From assembly GCF_003570885.1 (NCBI RefSeq), contig NZ_QXJC01000003.1, positions 372,001-436,000 of the forward strand: DNA of 64,000 nucleotides, written 5' to 3'. The DNA comes from Simplicispira hankyongi. GTDB lineage: Bacteria; Pseudomonadota; Gammaproteobacteria; Burkholderiales; Burkholderiaceae_C. The notes below the pieces were generated by a model, which saw nothing but the letters and a program-made list of their open reading frames with translations, was not told where the DNA came from and ran no database searches. Position 1 is the stretch's first letter; every line of letters starts with the position of its first letter. Both the position numbers and the translations under genes were made by a program. This document shows positions 37,008 through 45,837 of the stretch, in pieces.

Positions 37008-37250
37008 TTACGCCTGCGCCTGCGCCCACTCTGCCGGGGTGAAGGTCTTCATCGAGAGCGCATGCACTTCGTCGCTCAGCATCTTGCCGCCCAGGGTGCC
37101 GTACACGCGCTGGTGGCGCTGAATGGCGCGCAGGCCCTCGAAGGCCGGCGAGACGATGGTCGCATACCAATGCCGGCCGTCGCCTTCCAGTGTGATGTAT
37201 TCGCACGGCAGGCCGGCGCTGATGAGGTCTTTGATTTGGTCGGCAGTCAT
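37008..37250 (-). CDS. ibaG: BolA/IbaG-family protein
   Basis: An 80-residue BolA-type protein with a class II KH-like fold: ITLEGDGRHWYATIVSPAF, then QRHQRVYGTLGGKM, SDEVHALSMKTFTPAEW. These proteins partner monothiol glutaredoxins in iron-sulfur handling; IbaG is the acid-stress member that typically sits before murA, as here. Start 37250 (MTADQIKDLI) is the family start; the longer open frame overlaps a repeat. Confidence 0.88.
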   Translation of the reverse strand: MTADQIKDLISAGLPCEYITLEGDGRHWYATIVSPAFEGLRAIQRHQRVYGTLGGKMLSDEVHALSMKTFTPAEWAQAQA

Positions 37251-37307
37251 TTGGTTTATTCCAGGAGGTTGATAAGCGTGCGCCGGGCCATGAAACTGAC
37301 GCAGCCC

Positions 37308-37401
37308 AGGCCAGCGGCCGCCGTGCAAGGGCCGCCCCGCCGCACGGGCGGCGTCCCCCTTGAGGGGGAAGGCGCGCAGCGACTCAGGGGGTGCTTCTTC
37401 A
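37308..37401. repeat. Dispersed GC-rich repeat, family 2, copy b
   Basis: Contains GCCGTGCAAGGGCCGCCCCG, a CCCCCTTGAGGGGG hairpin, then AAGGCGCGCAGCGACTCAGG. It lies between the ABC-2 permease gene, whose stop it touches, and the BolA-like gene. Confidence 0.75.
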
Positions 37402-38154
37402 TGACCTTATCTTGTACCCGATGCGCAGCAGGTGCAGGGCCAGCAGGCTCACGCACAGGCAGGCACTTCCGACAATGGCCAGGCTCAGCCAGGGCGAGGC
37501 GTCGCTCTGGCCAAAAAAGCCGTGGCGGAAACCGTCGATCATGTAGAAAAATGGGTTGAACAGACTCACCGCCCTCCAGAACGGCGGCAGCGAGCCTACC
37601 GAATAGAACACGCCCGAGAGAAAGGTCATCGGCACGATGATGAAGTTCTGGAACGACGCCATCTGGTCGAACTTGTCGGCCCACAGGCCGGCAACGATGC
37701 CCAGCGAAGCGAGCAGCGTGGCGCCCAGCACGGCAAACACCACAATCCACAGGGGTGCGGCGAACTGCGGCACGGCAAAGTACAACGAAACCACCAATAC
37801 GCCCAGTCCAACAGCCAGCCCACGCACCACCGAAGAGCCCACATAGGCCACAAACCAGGCGAAGGGGGACAGCGGCGTCAGCAGCTGAAACACCAGGCTG
37901 CCCATGATCTTGCTCTGCACCAAGCTGGAAGAACTGTTGGCAAATGCATTCTGCAGCACGCTCATCATCACCAAGCCGGGCACCAGAAACGCGGTGTAGC
38001 CGATGCGGTCGTACACCTTCACATGGTCTTCGAGCACATGCCCGAAGATCAGCAGGTACAGCATGGAAGTGAGCACCGGCGCGGCCACGGTCTGGAAACC
38101 CACTTTCCAGAAACGCAAAATTTCCTTGTAGAACAGCGTGTGCCAGCCAGTCAC
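37399..38154 (-). CDS. ABC-2 type transporter permease (YadH-like)
   Basis: A 251-residue inner-membrane permease with about six helices, beginning VTGWHTLFYKEILRFWKVGF from a GTG start at 38154 and containing FLSGVFYSVGSLPPFWRAV and NPFFYMIDGFRHGFFG, typical of YadH-type ABC-2 permeases. It works with the ATPase encoded 49 bp upstream. The substrate is unknown; position beside the mla operon hints at envelope lipid or polysaccharide export. Confidence 0.87.
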   Translation of the reverse strand: MTGWHTLFYKEILRFWKVGFQTVAAPVLTSMLYLLIFGHVLEDHVKVYDRIGYTAFLVPGLVMMSVLQNAFANSSSSLVQSKIMGSLVFQLLTPLSPFAWFVAYVGSSVVRGLAVGLGVLVVSLYFAVPQFAAPLWIVVFAVLGATLLASLGIVAGLWADKFDQMASFQNFIIVPMTFLSGVFYSVGSLPPFWRAVSLFNPFFYMIDGFRHGFFGQSDASPWLSLAIVGSACLCVSLLALHLLRIGYKIRS

Positions 38155-38203
38155 TGCAAAACCTCCGTAGCACGCACCAGGGCGCGCGCTTGCCTGGCTG
38201 CGC

Positions 38204-39166
38204 TCATGCTGCTGCCTCGGCGGGCCTGGGAAAACTGGGCACCTTGGCCTCCCAGTCCGCCGGCGCGTTGCCGGCCATGACCTTGAGGAACACATCCTCC
38301 AGATCGGCGCGGCGAATCTCGATGTCCTGCACCTCCACGCCCGCCTGGCGCAACTGCGCCAGAAAGTGTTCGACCTCCTGGACATCCTGCGCAACCATTT
38401 GCACCACGCGCCCAGTGACGCGCGCAAGCGGCGCCAGCGCCGCCGGCAAGGGCGCGTCGGTTTTGAACACCAGCACGTTGCCCGAGGCCGATTTGAGCAA
38501 GTTCGAGGTGCGGTCCAGGGCCACCACATGGCCGCGCTGCAGCATGGCAATGCGGCTGCACAGGGCTTCGGCTTCTTCCAGATAGTGCGTGGTCAGCAGC
38601 ACGGTGTGGCCCTGCTTGTTCAGTTTGGCGATGAACTGCCACAGTGTTTGGCGCAGCTCGACGTCCACGCCGGCCGTAGGCTCGTCCAGCACGATGATGG
38701 GCGGTTTGTGGACCAGCGCCTGCGCCACCAGCACGCGCCGCTTCATGCCGCCGGAGAGCTGGCGCATGTTGGCCTGCGCCTTGTCGGCCAGACCCAGGCT
38801 GTGCAGCAATTCATCGATCCAGGCGTCGTTGTGCTCCACGCCGAAGTAGCCCGACTGAAAGCGCAGTGCTTCCCGCACGCTGAAAAACGGGTCAAACACC
38901 AGTTCTTGCGGCACTACGCCGAGTTTGCGGCGCGCGTTGGCGTAATCGCTTTGCACATCAGCGCCCTGCACCAGCACGCGCCCGGAAGTCGCGCGCGCCA
39001 GGCCCGCGAGAATGCTGATAAGGGTGGTTTTCCCCGCGCCGTTGGGGCCAAGAAGGCCGAAAAACTCGCCTTCCTCAATGCCCAGTGACACCGCATCCAG
39101 CGCCCGGAAGGGGCCTTGAGGGGTCGAATAGGTCTTGGTGACGGACTGAAAGGAGACTGCTGCCAT
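38204..39166 (-). CDS. ABC transporter ATPase (YadG-like)
   Basis: A 320-residue ATPase: Walker A LLGPNGAGKTTLISIL, signature RQLSGGMKRRVLVAQAL, Walker B PIIVLDEPTAGVD and switch His LLTTHYLEEAE. A C-terminal extension of ~90 residues follows, as in YadG/DrrA types. It is coupled with the YadH-like permease and starts 14 bp after mlaB, so it may be transcribed with the mla genes. Confidence 0.9.
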   Translation of the reverse strand: MAAVSFQSVTKTYSTPQGPFRALDAVSLGIEEGEFFGLLGPNGAGKTTLISILAGLARATSGRVLVQGADVQSDYANARRKLGVVPQELVFDPFFSVREALRFQSGYFGVEHNDAWIDELLHSLGLADKAQANMRQLSGGMKRRVLVAQALVHKPPIIVLDEPTAGVDVELRQTLWQFIAKLNKQGHTVLLTTHYLEEAEALCSRIAMLQRGHVVALDRTSNLLKSASGNVLVFKTDAPLPAALAPLARVTGRVVQMVAQDVQEVEHFLAQLRQAGVEVQDIEIRRADLEDVFLKVMAGNAPADWEAKVPSFPRPAEAAA

Positions 39167-39180
39167 GGAAGCCGGCTATT

Positions 39181-39495
39181 TTAGCCGGCCGGTGCGGCGT
39201 GGCCGTCTGCGTCGGTCAGCAAGGTGTCCACGCCGTACAAAGCGGCCAGGCCCCTGAGGGCCGACGGCAGCCCGGCGACCGCAAACGCCCGGCCGCTGGC
39301 AAGCGCAGCACGGCGGCATTCAAGCAGCACGGCGAGGGCAGACGAATCAAACACCTGCATGCCCTGCGCCTGGATGCGCACCGGGACACTTGGCGCCAGC
39401 GTAGAAATGGCGGCGAGCAAGCGCAAGAGCGCGCCACTGGCCTGGCGCAGCGTCAGCTCGCTTGGCAGGGAAAGGGCATCGGCCAAGGCGTTCAA
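39181..39495 (-). CDS. mlaB: STAS-domain protein of the Mla lipid transporter
   Basis: A 104-residue STAS protein with the conserved loop QVFDSSALAVLLECRRAAL. MlaB binds and stabilises the MlaF ATPase in the inner-membrane MlaFEDB complex. Its start overlaps the mlaC stop by 4 nt. It is weakly conserved at sequence level; context makes the call. Confidence 0.87.
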   Translation of the reverse strand: MNALADALSLPSELTLRQASGALLRLLAAISTLAPSVPVRIQAQGMQVFDSSALAVLLECRRAALASGRAFAVAGLPSALRGLAALYGVDTLLTDADGHAAPAG

Positions 39496-40121
39496 CCTTT
39501 TGCCGCGTTGCTCTTGTTGCGCGCGTCCAGCGTTTCAATCAGGCCATCAATGCCGTGGGCGTTGATTTCTTGGGCAAACTGGCTGCGGTAGGTCTCCACC
39601 AGCCATACGCCGAGCACATTGAGGTTGTAGATTTTCCAGCCGGCGCCCTCACCAGGCGTTTTTTCCAGCCGGTAATCCAACTGCACCGGGTCGCCCCGGC
39701 CGCGCACTTCGGTGCGCACCAGCACATCGGTATCGTCCGGCGCTGCGCGCAGCGGCTTGACGACCACGGTCTGGTCGCCCACCTGGGCCAGAGCGCCGGA
39801 GTAGGTCCGGATCAACAGCGTCTTGAACCCTTGCTCCAGCTGCTGTTGCTGCTGCGCTGTGGCGCGGCGCCAGGCCGGCCCGACGGCAGCGGCCGTCATG
39901 CGGCGAAAGTTCACGTTGGGCATCACGCTCTTGTCCACCAACGCAATGATGCGGTCCAGGTTGCCGTTTTTCAGCGCAGGGTCGGCACGCAGTTCGGCCA
40001 GTACCTCATTGGATATCCGGCCCACCAAGGCATCGGGCGCCTCCTGGGCCGCGAACGCGGGCCCGAACGCCAGCGCTGCCAACACGACAGCCGCAAGGCG
40101 GCCAATCAAACGTCTTTGCAT
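39492..40121 (-). CDS. mlaC: Periplasmic phospholipid shuttle MlaC
   Basis: A 209-residue exported protein: signal peptide ending FGPAFAAQ, then the MlaC/Ttg2 fold with LVDKSVMPNVNFRRMT and FKTLLIRTYSGALAQ. It ferries phospholipids between MlaA at the outer membrane and MlaD at the inner membrane. It overlaps mlaB by 4 nt and follows mlaA by 139 bp. Confidence 0.92.
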   Translation of the reverse strand: MQRRLIGRLAAVVLAALAFGPAFAAQEAPDALVGRISNEVLAELRADPALKNGNLDRIIALVDKSVMPNVNFRRMTAAAVGPAWRRATAQQQQQLEQGFKTLLIRTYSGALAQVGDQTVVVKPLRAAPDDTDVLVRTEVRGRGDPVQLDYRLEKTPGEGAGWKIYNLNVLGVWLVETYRSQFAQEINAHGIDGLIETLDARNKSNAAKG

Positions 40122-40260
40122 GAATCACTCCTTCCAAACCGCTTCAGGCGGGTGCTATGGCACGGATTATCTCGGGTAAACCCTTAACGCGTCGGCCAAC
40201 GGCCCGAATGCAGGCAAGCGGGGCAGGCTGCGTTCTGGCTGCGCCCTGACGCGCCAGATC

Positions 40261-41013
40261 TCAATCCGGCTCAGGGGGGAGCCGGCCGTCGTTGACGGGG
40301 CGAGAGGCACTGGGCCGGCGGCGACCGTTTTCTTCACGGCGCACCTGCAGGTAGACGTCGCGGGTAAAGCTGTACTTGTCCAGCGCGGCATCGTCCAGCA
40401 CGCTGCCCGCACGCAGCAGGTTGGCACGCGCGTCCACTGCGCGCAGCGCATACAGACTGTTGCGGGCGGAAACCGGATCCACGGTGGTGAGCAGGTTGCC
40501 GCTCATGTCCACGGGCAGCGCCACGGTGTCGCGAATCGTCGAGGGACCAAGAACGGGCAGCACGAAATACGGCCCGGTGGGCACCCCCCAGCGGCCCAGC
40601 GTGAGGCCGAAATCCTGCTTGTAGCGGTCAATACCCATCTCGCTGGCCACATCGAGTATGCCGGCCAGACCCATGGTGCTGTTGATGGCAAAACGGAAGA
40701 AGCTAGAGACAGCCGGCTCCAGGCGCAACTGCAGCGAGTTGTTGACGAACGACCAAGAGTCACCAATGTTGGCAAAAAAGTTGCTCACCCCGGTGCGCAC
40801 CAGCATCGGCGTCAATTCCTGGTACGTAGTGGCCACGGGCTTGAGCACGGCGTTGTCGACGGCGTCGTTGAACTTCGTCATGCTGCGGTTGTAGGGCTCC
40901 AGCGGATCGTCCCGATTCACGTTGGGGCCGCTGGCACAGCCAGCCATCAGGCTGCCACACAGCGCCAGAAGCAGCGTCGGTGTAGACAAAGGGCGAAGAA
41001 AAGGGTGTTTCAT
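40261..41013 (-). CDS. mlaA: Outer-membrane lipoprotein MlaA (VacJ)
   Basis: A 250-residue lipoprotein, lipobox LMAGC, then DPLEPYNRSMTKFNDAVD and FFRFAINSTMGLAGILDVA, the VacJ signatures, and GPYFVLPVLGPSTIRDT. It removes mislocalised phospholipids from the outer leaflet. In E. coli mlaA is a separate gene; here it sits inside the mla operon between mlaD and mlaC, the usual betaproteobacterial order. Its start overlaps the mlaD stop by 4 nt. Confidence 0.95.
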   Translation of the reverse strand: MKHPFLRPLSTPTLLLALCGSLMAGCASGPNVNRDDPLEPYNRSMTKFNDAVDNAVLKPVATTYQELTPMLVRTGVSNFFANIGDSWSFVNNSLQLRLEPAVSSFFRFAINSTMGLAGILDVASEMGIDRYKQDFGLTLGRWGVPTGPYFVLPVLGPSTIRDTVALPVDMSGNLLTTVDPVSARNSLYALRAVDARANLLRAGSVLDDAALDKYSFTRDVYLQVRREENGRRRPSASRPVNDGRLPPEPD

Positions 41014-41498
41014 TTTTTTGCTGTGCTGTCGGTGGCAGGCGCTCCGTCAGCGGCCTTGCTGTAGAGGAACTGGCTGATCAGGTTTTCGAGCACCACGGCG
41101 GATTGCGTCGCCACGATGCGATCGCCTGCGGCCAGCATTTTTTCATCGGCGCCCGCCTCAATGCCCAGGTACTGCTCGCCCAGCAGGCCGCTGGTGAGAA
41201 TCTTGACCGAGCTGTCCTTGGGAAAAGCATAGCGGTCCTGCAGCTCAAGCGTGACGCGTGCCTGGTAAATTTTGTCGTCAAACGTGATCGACGCCACACG
41301 CCCAACGACCACGCCGGCGCTGCGCACCGCCGCGTTGGGCTTGAGCCCGCCGATGTTGTCGAAACGGGCGGTCACCTGGTAGCCACTGCGAAAATTGAGC
41401 TGCAGCAGATTGGCCGATTGCAGCGCCAGAAACACCAGCGCCGCTGCCCCGAGCAGGACAAAAAGCCCAACCCAAACATCTGTTCGCGACTTTTGCAT
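41010..41498 (-). CDS. mlaD: MCE-domain lipid-binding protein MlaD
   Basis: A 162-residue protein with one N-terminal membrane helix (VGLFVLLGAAALVFLALQSA) and one MCE domain (YQVTARFDNIGGLKPNAAVR; VKILTSGLLGEQYLGIEAG). It forms the hexameric ring of the MlaFEDB complex. It lies 26 bp after mlaE and overlaps mlaA. Confidence 0.95.
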   Translation of the reverse strand: MQKSRTDVWVGLFVLLGAAALVFLALQSANLLQLNFRSGYQVTARFDNIGGLKPNAAVRSAGVVVGRVASITFDDKIYQARVTLELQDRYAFPKDSSVKILTSGLLGEQYLGIEAGADEKMLAAGDRIVATQSAVVLENLISQFLYSKAADGAPATDSTAKK

Positions 41499-41524
41499 TG
41501 AAGATTCCTTGATTTGCGGGGCTT

Positions 41525-42307
41525 TTAGAGGCTGAACATCAGCGCCGTCAGCACAAAATCCATCGCCAGCACCGAGAGCGACGCCACCACCACGGTGCGC
41601 GTGGTAGCACGCGCCACGCCGTCCGGCGTCGGCTTTGCGGTGTAGCCCTGCAGGAGGGCGACAAAGGTGACGATGAAGCCAAACACCACGCTTTTCACGA
41701 CCCCGTTGCCGACATCGCGAAAGACATCCACCCCGCCCTGCATCTGGCTCCAGAACGAGCCGTTGTCAATACCGATCATGCCCACGGCCACCCACCAGCC
41801 ACCGACCACGCCGATGGCGCTAAAAACGGCCGCAAGCACCGGCATGGCGACCACGCCAGCCCAGAAACGCGGCGCGAGAATACGGCGCACCGGGTCCACC
41901 GCCATCATCTCCATCGCGCTGAGCTGCTCGCCCGCGCGCATCAGGCCGATCTCGGCTGTCAGCGAGGTGCCGGCACGGCCAGCAAACAGCAACGCGGTGA
42001 TCACCGGCCCCAGCTCGCGCAGCAGGCTCAGCGCCACCAACTGACCCAGCGCCTCGGTGGAGCCGAACCCTTCCAGGGTGTAGTAGCCCTGCAGCGCCAG
42101 CACAAAGCCCACAAACAGGCCCGAGATTGCAATGATGCCGAGTGAAAAGTTGCCCAGGAAATGGATCTGGTCGCGCACCAGAGCCGGCCGCCGGGCCACC
42201 GCCGGCAGCAGCAGCGCGAGACGCACAAACAGGCGCGTGGCGCTGCCGATACGGCCCAGCAGGCCGCGCGTCGCAAAACCTACGTCTGCGGGCTTGAACC
42301 AGCTCAT
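41525..42307 (-). CDS. mlaE: Mla complex permease MlaE
   Basis: A 260-residue MlaE/permease protein with about five helices; RELGPVITALLFAGRAGTS and GLMRAGEQLSAMEMMAVDP are the family signatures. It is the membrane subunit of the retrograde phospholipid transporter. Its start overlaps the mlaF stop by 4 nt. Confidence 0.95.
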   Translation of the reverse strand: MSWFKPADVGFATRGLLGRIGSATRLFVRLALLLPAVARRPALVRDQIHFLGNFSLGIIAISGLFVGFVLALQGYYTLEGFGSTEALGQLVALSLLRELGPVITALLFAGRAGTSLTAEIGLMRAGEQLSAMEMMAVDPVRRILAPRFWAGVVAMPVLAAVFSAIGVVGGWWVAVGMIGIDNGSFWSQMQGGVDVFRDVGNGVVKSVVFGFIVTFVALLQGYTAKPTPDGVARATTRTVVVASLSVLAMDFVLTALMFSL

Positions 42308-43137
42308 GCGCCCCTCCCGGCGCGCGCGCCAAAGTCTTCCTCGATCCCGGGGCCCGGGTAATGAAACGGCACCGGCCCCGTGGGCAGCGCGTGCACGAAC
42401 TGGTGCACCAGAGGGTCGGTGCTGGCACGCACCTCGTCGGGCGAACCCTCTGCCGCCACGCGGCCTGGGCCGAGGATGACGATGTGGTCGGCCAAACGAA
42501 ACGTAGCCTCCAGATCATGGGACACCAGGATGGTGGTCAGCCCCATGGCGTCGTTCAGATGGCGAATAAGCTCGGCCGCCGTGCCCAGCGAGATCGGGTC
42601 CAGCCCGGCAAAGGGCTCGTCGTACATCACCAGTTCGGGGTCCAGGGCAATGGAGCGCGCCAGCGCGACGCGACGCGCCATGCCGCCGGAGATCTGCGAT
42701 GGCATGAGATCGCGCGCGCCGCGCAGGCCCACGGCATGCAGCTTCATCAGCACAATGTCGCGCACCAGCGCCTCGGACAGATCGGTGTGCTCGCGCAGCG
42801 GGAAGGCCACGTTGTCAAACACGGTGAGGTCGGTGAACAGCGCGCCGTACTGGAACAGCATGCCCATGCGCCGGCGCGCACGGTAGAGCGCAGCGGTGTC
42901 CATGGCCCCCACGTCCTCGCCATCAAACAGGACAGTGCCCTGGCTGGCACGCTGCTGGCCCCCTATGAGGCGCAGCACGGTCGTCTTGCCGCCCCCCGAG
43001 GCCCCCATGATGGCCGTGATCTTGCCGCGTGGAACGCACAGCGACACGCCGCTGAGCACCTCACGCTCCCCATAGCCGAAATGCACCCCGCGCAGCTCCA
43101 CGAGCGCATTTTCAGTGGGAGTGGTCGGCATGGACAT
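42304..43137 (-). CDS. mlaF: Mla complex ATPase MlaF
   Basis: A 277-residue ABC ATPase: Walker A IMGASGGGKTTVLRLIG, signature SQISGGMARRVALARSI, Walker B ELVMYDEPFAGLDPIS. It is first gene of the mlaFEDACB operon. Two possible starts, 43137 and 43131, are 6 bp apart, neither with a strong ribosome-binding site. It is divergent from speH across a 320-bp gap. Confidence 0.95.
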   Translation of the reverse strand: MSMPTTPTENALVELRGVHFGYGEREVLSGVSLCVPRGKITAIMGASGGGKTTVLRLIGGQQRASQGTVLFDGEDVGAMDTAALYRARRRMGMLFQYGALFTDLTVFDNVAFPLREHTDLSEALVRDIVLMKLHAVGLRGARDLMPSQISGGMARRVALARSIALDPELVMYDEPFAGLDPISLGTAAELIRHLNDAMGLTTILVSHDLEATFRLADHIVILGPGRVAAEGSPDEVRASTDPLVHQFVHALPTGPVPFHYPGPGIEEDFGARAGRGA

Positions 43138-43457
43138 GGAAAAATGGGCAGGATGGAAGGCTGCGGCAAACCGCCCATCATAGGGGAATTACGGATATCC
43201 TTCCTGAGGCCTACTGCTGCGGGCTATACTTTTTGGTTCTGGTGCTGGGTGGATTCAAGAGGCATGCAAGAACGTGTTCACGAGCTCCCAGGGGGCCGCG
43301 CAGTGGTGTTTGCCCCGACGCCCCGCGCGCCACGCCGATCCGAGGGCGCAGGCTCCACTTTCCCCCTCGTTTCCCTGCTGCCAGCGCGTTGCGCACGGCG
43401 CGAGCGTTCGTCGGCGCGCCGGTTTTTGCCATCCGCAAGAATAAGGACCTCCGCCCC
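43138..43457. other. Divergent intergenic region mlaF / speH
   Basis: 320 bp with no credible gene. It holds a TATGAT -10-like box for mlaF (43177-43182, minus strand) without a good -35, a speH promoter candidate at 43201-43230, and a ~225-nt GC-rich speH leader whose function is not apparent. Confidence 0.6.
43201..43230 (+). promoter_or_regulatory. Candidate promoter of speH
   Basis: TTCCTG, an 18-bp spacer, then TATACT. It implies a 5' leader of ~220 nt before speH, which could host post-transcriptional control by polyamines; no structure was recognised. Confidence 0.4.
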
Positions 43458-43865
43458 ATGCAATCTGTACCCACTGCCGCGGATACGCTGCGCCCGCTCG
43501 GTCGCCAGGCGAGTGGCCTGCATCTGATTGGCGACCTCTATGGCTGCCTGTGTGATAGCCAACTGATGCGCGACGCCCAGCACCTTGAACAATTTTGCAA
43601 GGAGCGCGTGGCCGCCGCCGGTCTGACCGCGGTGGGTGCCTTGTTCCACAGTTTTGGCGAGGGTGGCGGCGTCACCGGCGTGGTGGTGCTGGCCGAATCG
43701 CACCTCTCGATCCACACCTGGCCCGAGGCAGGCTACGTGACGCTGGACGTATACGTCTGCAACTATTCGGCCAACAACCGGCCCAAGGCGCAGCAGTTGT
43801 TTGACGACATCCAGGCCGCGTTCAACCCGGCCGACCCGCACCTGCACCGTGTCGAACGGGCGTGA
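43458..43865 (+). CDS. speH: S-adenosylmethionine decarboxylase proenzyme
   Basis: A 135-residue bacterial short-form enzyme that self-cleaves to make a pyruvoyl cofactor and decarboxylates SAM for spermidine synthesis. The cleavage site is in VVLAESHLSIHTWPEAGYV, where the Ser after Glu becomes the pyruvoyl group; HSFGEGGGVTGVV is also conserved. Start ATG 43458 has AAGGAC upstream; the longer open frame is the leader. It is paired with speE, though a 123-bp repeat now separates them. Confidence 0.93.
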   Translation: MQSVPTAADTLRPLGRQASGLHLIGDLYGCLCDSQLMRDAQHLEQFCKERVAAAGLTAVGALFHSFGEGGGVTGVVVLAESHLSIHTWPEAGYVTLDVYVCNYSANNRPKAQQLFDDIQAAFNPADPHLHRVERA

Positions 43866-43870
43866 ACATG

Positions 43871-43990
43871 AGGCATCCCCCTGAGTCGCCTTCGGCGCCT
43901 TCCCCCTTCTCTCAATCGCTTGGCGCTTCGGGAAGGGGGACAACTCCAGCGCGGCGGGGCGGCCCTTGCGCGGCGTTCACTGGTTTTTGG
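43871..43990. repeat. Dispersed GC-rich repeat, family 2, copy c (inverted)
   Basis: Reads on the minus strand as GCGCAAGGGCCGCCCCGCCG, then a GGGGGAAGGCGCCGAAGGCG block, matching copies near 34845 and 37308. It fills the speH-speE gap and contains hairpin-forming CCCCCTTC/GAAGGGGG stretches. Confidence 0.75.
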
Positions 43991-44028
43991 GCGCGCTCGT
44001 TTCAACGGTTTTGCCTTTTTAGACAGCA

Positions 44029-44970
44029 ATGACCCAACCGCGATACCTAGCCGAGCGACTGACGCCCGACTTCGGTTTCTATTTGCGCGAAGGTGAATTG
44101 CTCGCCCGCGTGCAGTCGCAGTGGCAGCACATCGAGGTCTTCGACAACGCGCTGTTTGGCCGCGTGATGCGCATCGACGGCTGCTTCATGACCTCGGAGC
44201 GCGACGAATTCTTCTACCACGAGCCCATGGTGCACCTGCCTGCCATCGCCCACGGCGGGCCGCGCAGCGCACTGGTCGTGGGCGGCGGTGACGGCGGCGC
44301 TGTGGAAGAGCTGCTCAAGCACCCGGGCATGCAGCGTGTCGTCCTGGCCGAACTCGACGCCGAGGTGATCGCCATGGCGCGGGCCTGGCTGGGCGGCATC
44401 CACCACGGCGCGCTGGACAATCCACGGGTCGATATTCGTCTGGGCGATGCACGCGTGTTGATCGAGGCAGGCGGCGAGCGGTTCGACCAGATCGTGCTCG
44501 ATCTGACGGACCCTTTTGGCCCGGCGCTGGACCTTTATACCGTGGAGTTCTACCAGGCCTGCCGCAAGCGGCTTGCACCCGGCGGCGTGCTGTCGCTGCA
44601 CCTTGGCTCACCCATCCACCTGCCTGGCTCGATGGCGCGCATCGCCGCATCGCTGCGTGCGGCATTCCCCATCGTGCGGCCCTATCTGCAGTACGTGCCG
44701 CTCTACGGCACGCTGTGGTGCATGGCCATGGCATCCGAGAGCACCGACCCCGCGCTGCTGGATGCGGCAGCGGTCGATGCACGCATCGCCGAGCGTGGGC
44801 TGGCGGATTTGCAGCTCTACAACGGTGCCGTGCACCAGGCCCTGCTGGCCCAGCCCAACTTCGTGCGCCATTTGCTGGCGCGCCCAGCGCAGCCCATCCA
44901 CCGCGGCGGCAGCCTGCCCGAAGCCATGGACCCAGAGGATCTGCCAAGGGTTGCCGTGCTTCCTGCCTAA
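44029..44970 (+). CDS. speE: Polyamine aminopropyltransferase (spermidine synthase)
   Basis: A 313-residue enzyme transferring aminopropyl from decarboxylated SAM to putrescine. Signatures: HIEVFDNALFGRVMRIDG, FFYHEPMVHLPAIAHGGP, ALVVGGGDGGAVEELLKHPG and the catalytic-region DLTDPFGPALDLYT. It is downstream of speH, which provides the donor. A family-2 repeat lies between them, so it may be partly uncoupled. Confidence 0.93.
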   Translation: MTQPRYLAERLTPDFGFYLREGELLARVQSQWQHIEVFDNALFGRVMRIDGCFMTSERDEFFYHEPMVHLPAIAHGGPRSALVVGGGDGGAVEELLKHPGMQRVVLAELDAEVIAMARAWLGGIHHGALDNPRVDIRLGDARVLIEAGGERFDQIVLDLTDPFGPALDLYTVEFYQACRKRLAPGGVLSLHLGSPIHLPGSMARIAASLRAAFPIVRPYLQYVPLYGTLWCMAMASESTDPALLDAAAVDARIAERGLADLQLYNGAVHQALLAQPNFVRHLLARPAQPIHRGGSLPEAMDPEDLPRVAVLPA

Positions 44971-44997
44971 GAGTCTGTTCAATGCCCAGGAACACAA

Positions 44998-45056
44998 GCA
45001 AAATATGGCTCCAGCGCTTATCCAATAAGCACCTGAAGCTACAATAACAAGAGCAT
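44998..45056. repeat. Palindromic intergenic repeat, family 1, copy f
   Basis: Core CCAGCGCTTATCCAATAAGC with degenerate right arm, between the convergent speE and amino-acid transporter ATPase genes. Confidence 0.7.
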
Positions 45057-45060
45057 TTGA

Positions 45061-45837
45061 CTACAGCATGTGTTGCAGAAATGCCCGCGTGCGTGCGTGC
45101 TGCGGGTGGGCAAAAAAGTCAGCTGCGCGCTGCGCCTCGATCAGCTCGCCCTGGTCCATGAAGACCACGCGGTGGGCCACCTCGCGCGCAAACCCCATTT
45201 CGTGCGTGACCACCAGCATGGTCATGCGTTCTTCAGCGAGCTGGCGCATGGTGCGCAGCACCTCGCCGGTGAGTTCGGGGTCGAGCGCCGAGGTCGGCTC
45301 GTCAAACAGCATGATGTCGGGTTCCATCGCCAGCGCGCGGGCAATGGCCACGCGCTGCTTTTGCCCGCCCGAGAGCCGCGCAGGGTAGCTGCCTGCCTTG
45401 TCCTTGAGCCCGACCTTCGCCAAGAGCGCCTCAGCCCGCGTACGCGCCACATCGCTCGCCAGACCCAGCACATCGACTGGTGCCAGCGTGATGTTCTCCA
45501 GCACCGTGAGGTGCGGGAACAGGTTGAAGTGCTGGAACACCATGCCAGTTTTGCGGCCGATGCCGCGCAGATCGCGCTCGCTCGCATAACTGCAGCGGCC
45601 AGCGGCGTCGGTGCTGACCAGGGTTTCGCCTTCGATGGCGATACTGCCGCTGTCGATCGTCTCCAGGTGGTTCAGGCAGCGCAGCAGCGTGCTCTTGCCC
45701 GAGCCCGAGGGGCCAATGATGGCCACCACCTCGCCGCGCGCGATCTCCAGCGACACGCCACGCAGCACCGGCACGCTGCCAAAGCGCTTGTGCAGGCCGC
45801 GTGCCTCGATCATGAACTCAGGCGTCTTGCCGTGCAT
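45061..45837 (-). CDS. Polar amino-acid ABC transporter ATPase
   Basis: A 258-residue ATPase of the GlnQ/HisP type: Walker [21 protein letters not shown], signature [17 protein letters not shown], Walker [16 protein letters not shown] and [20 protein letters not shown]. Start 45837 has GGAG 8 nt upstream and overlaps the permease gene by 20 nt; [11 protein letters not shown] at 45813 is an alternative. Last of three genes (binding protein, permease, ATPase). Confidence 0.93.
   Translation of the reverse strand: MHGKTPEFMIEARGLHKRFGSVPVLRGVSLEIARGEVVAIIGPSGSGKSTLLRCLNHLETIDSGSIAIEGETLVSTDAAGRCSYASERDLRGIGRKTGMVFQHFNLFPHLTVLENITLAPVDVLGLASDVARTRAEALLAKVGLKDKAGSYPARLSGGQKQRVAIARALAMEPDIMLFDEPTSALDPELTGEVLRTMRQLAEERMTMLVVTHEMGFAREVAHRVVFMDQGELIEAQRAADFFAHPQHARTRAFLQHML

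Noticed and set aside
44971-45060. Terminator between speE and the amino-acid transporter
   Set aside because: The only hairpin is the family-1 repeat, with no T-run on either strand that would support a classical terminator.
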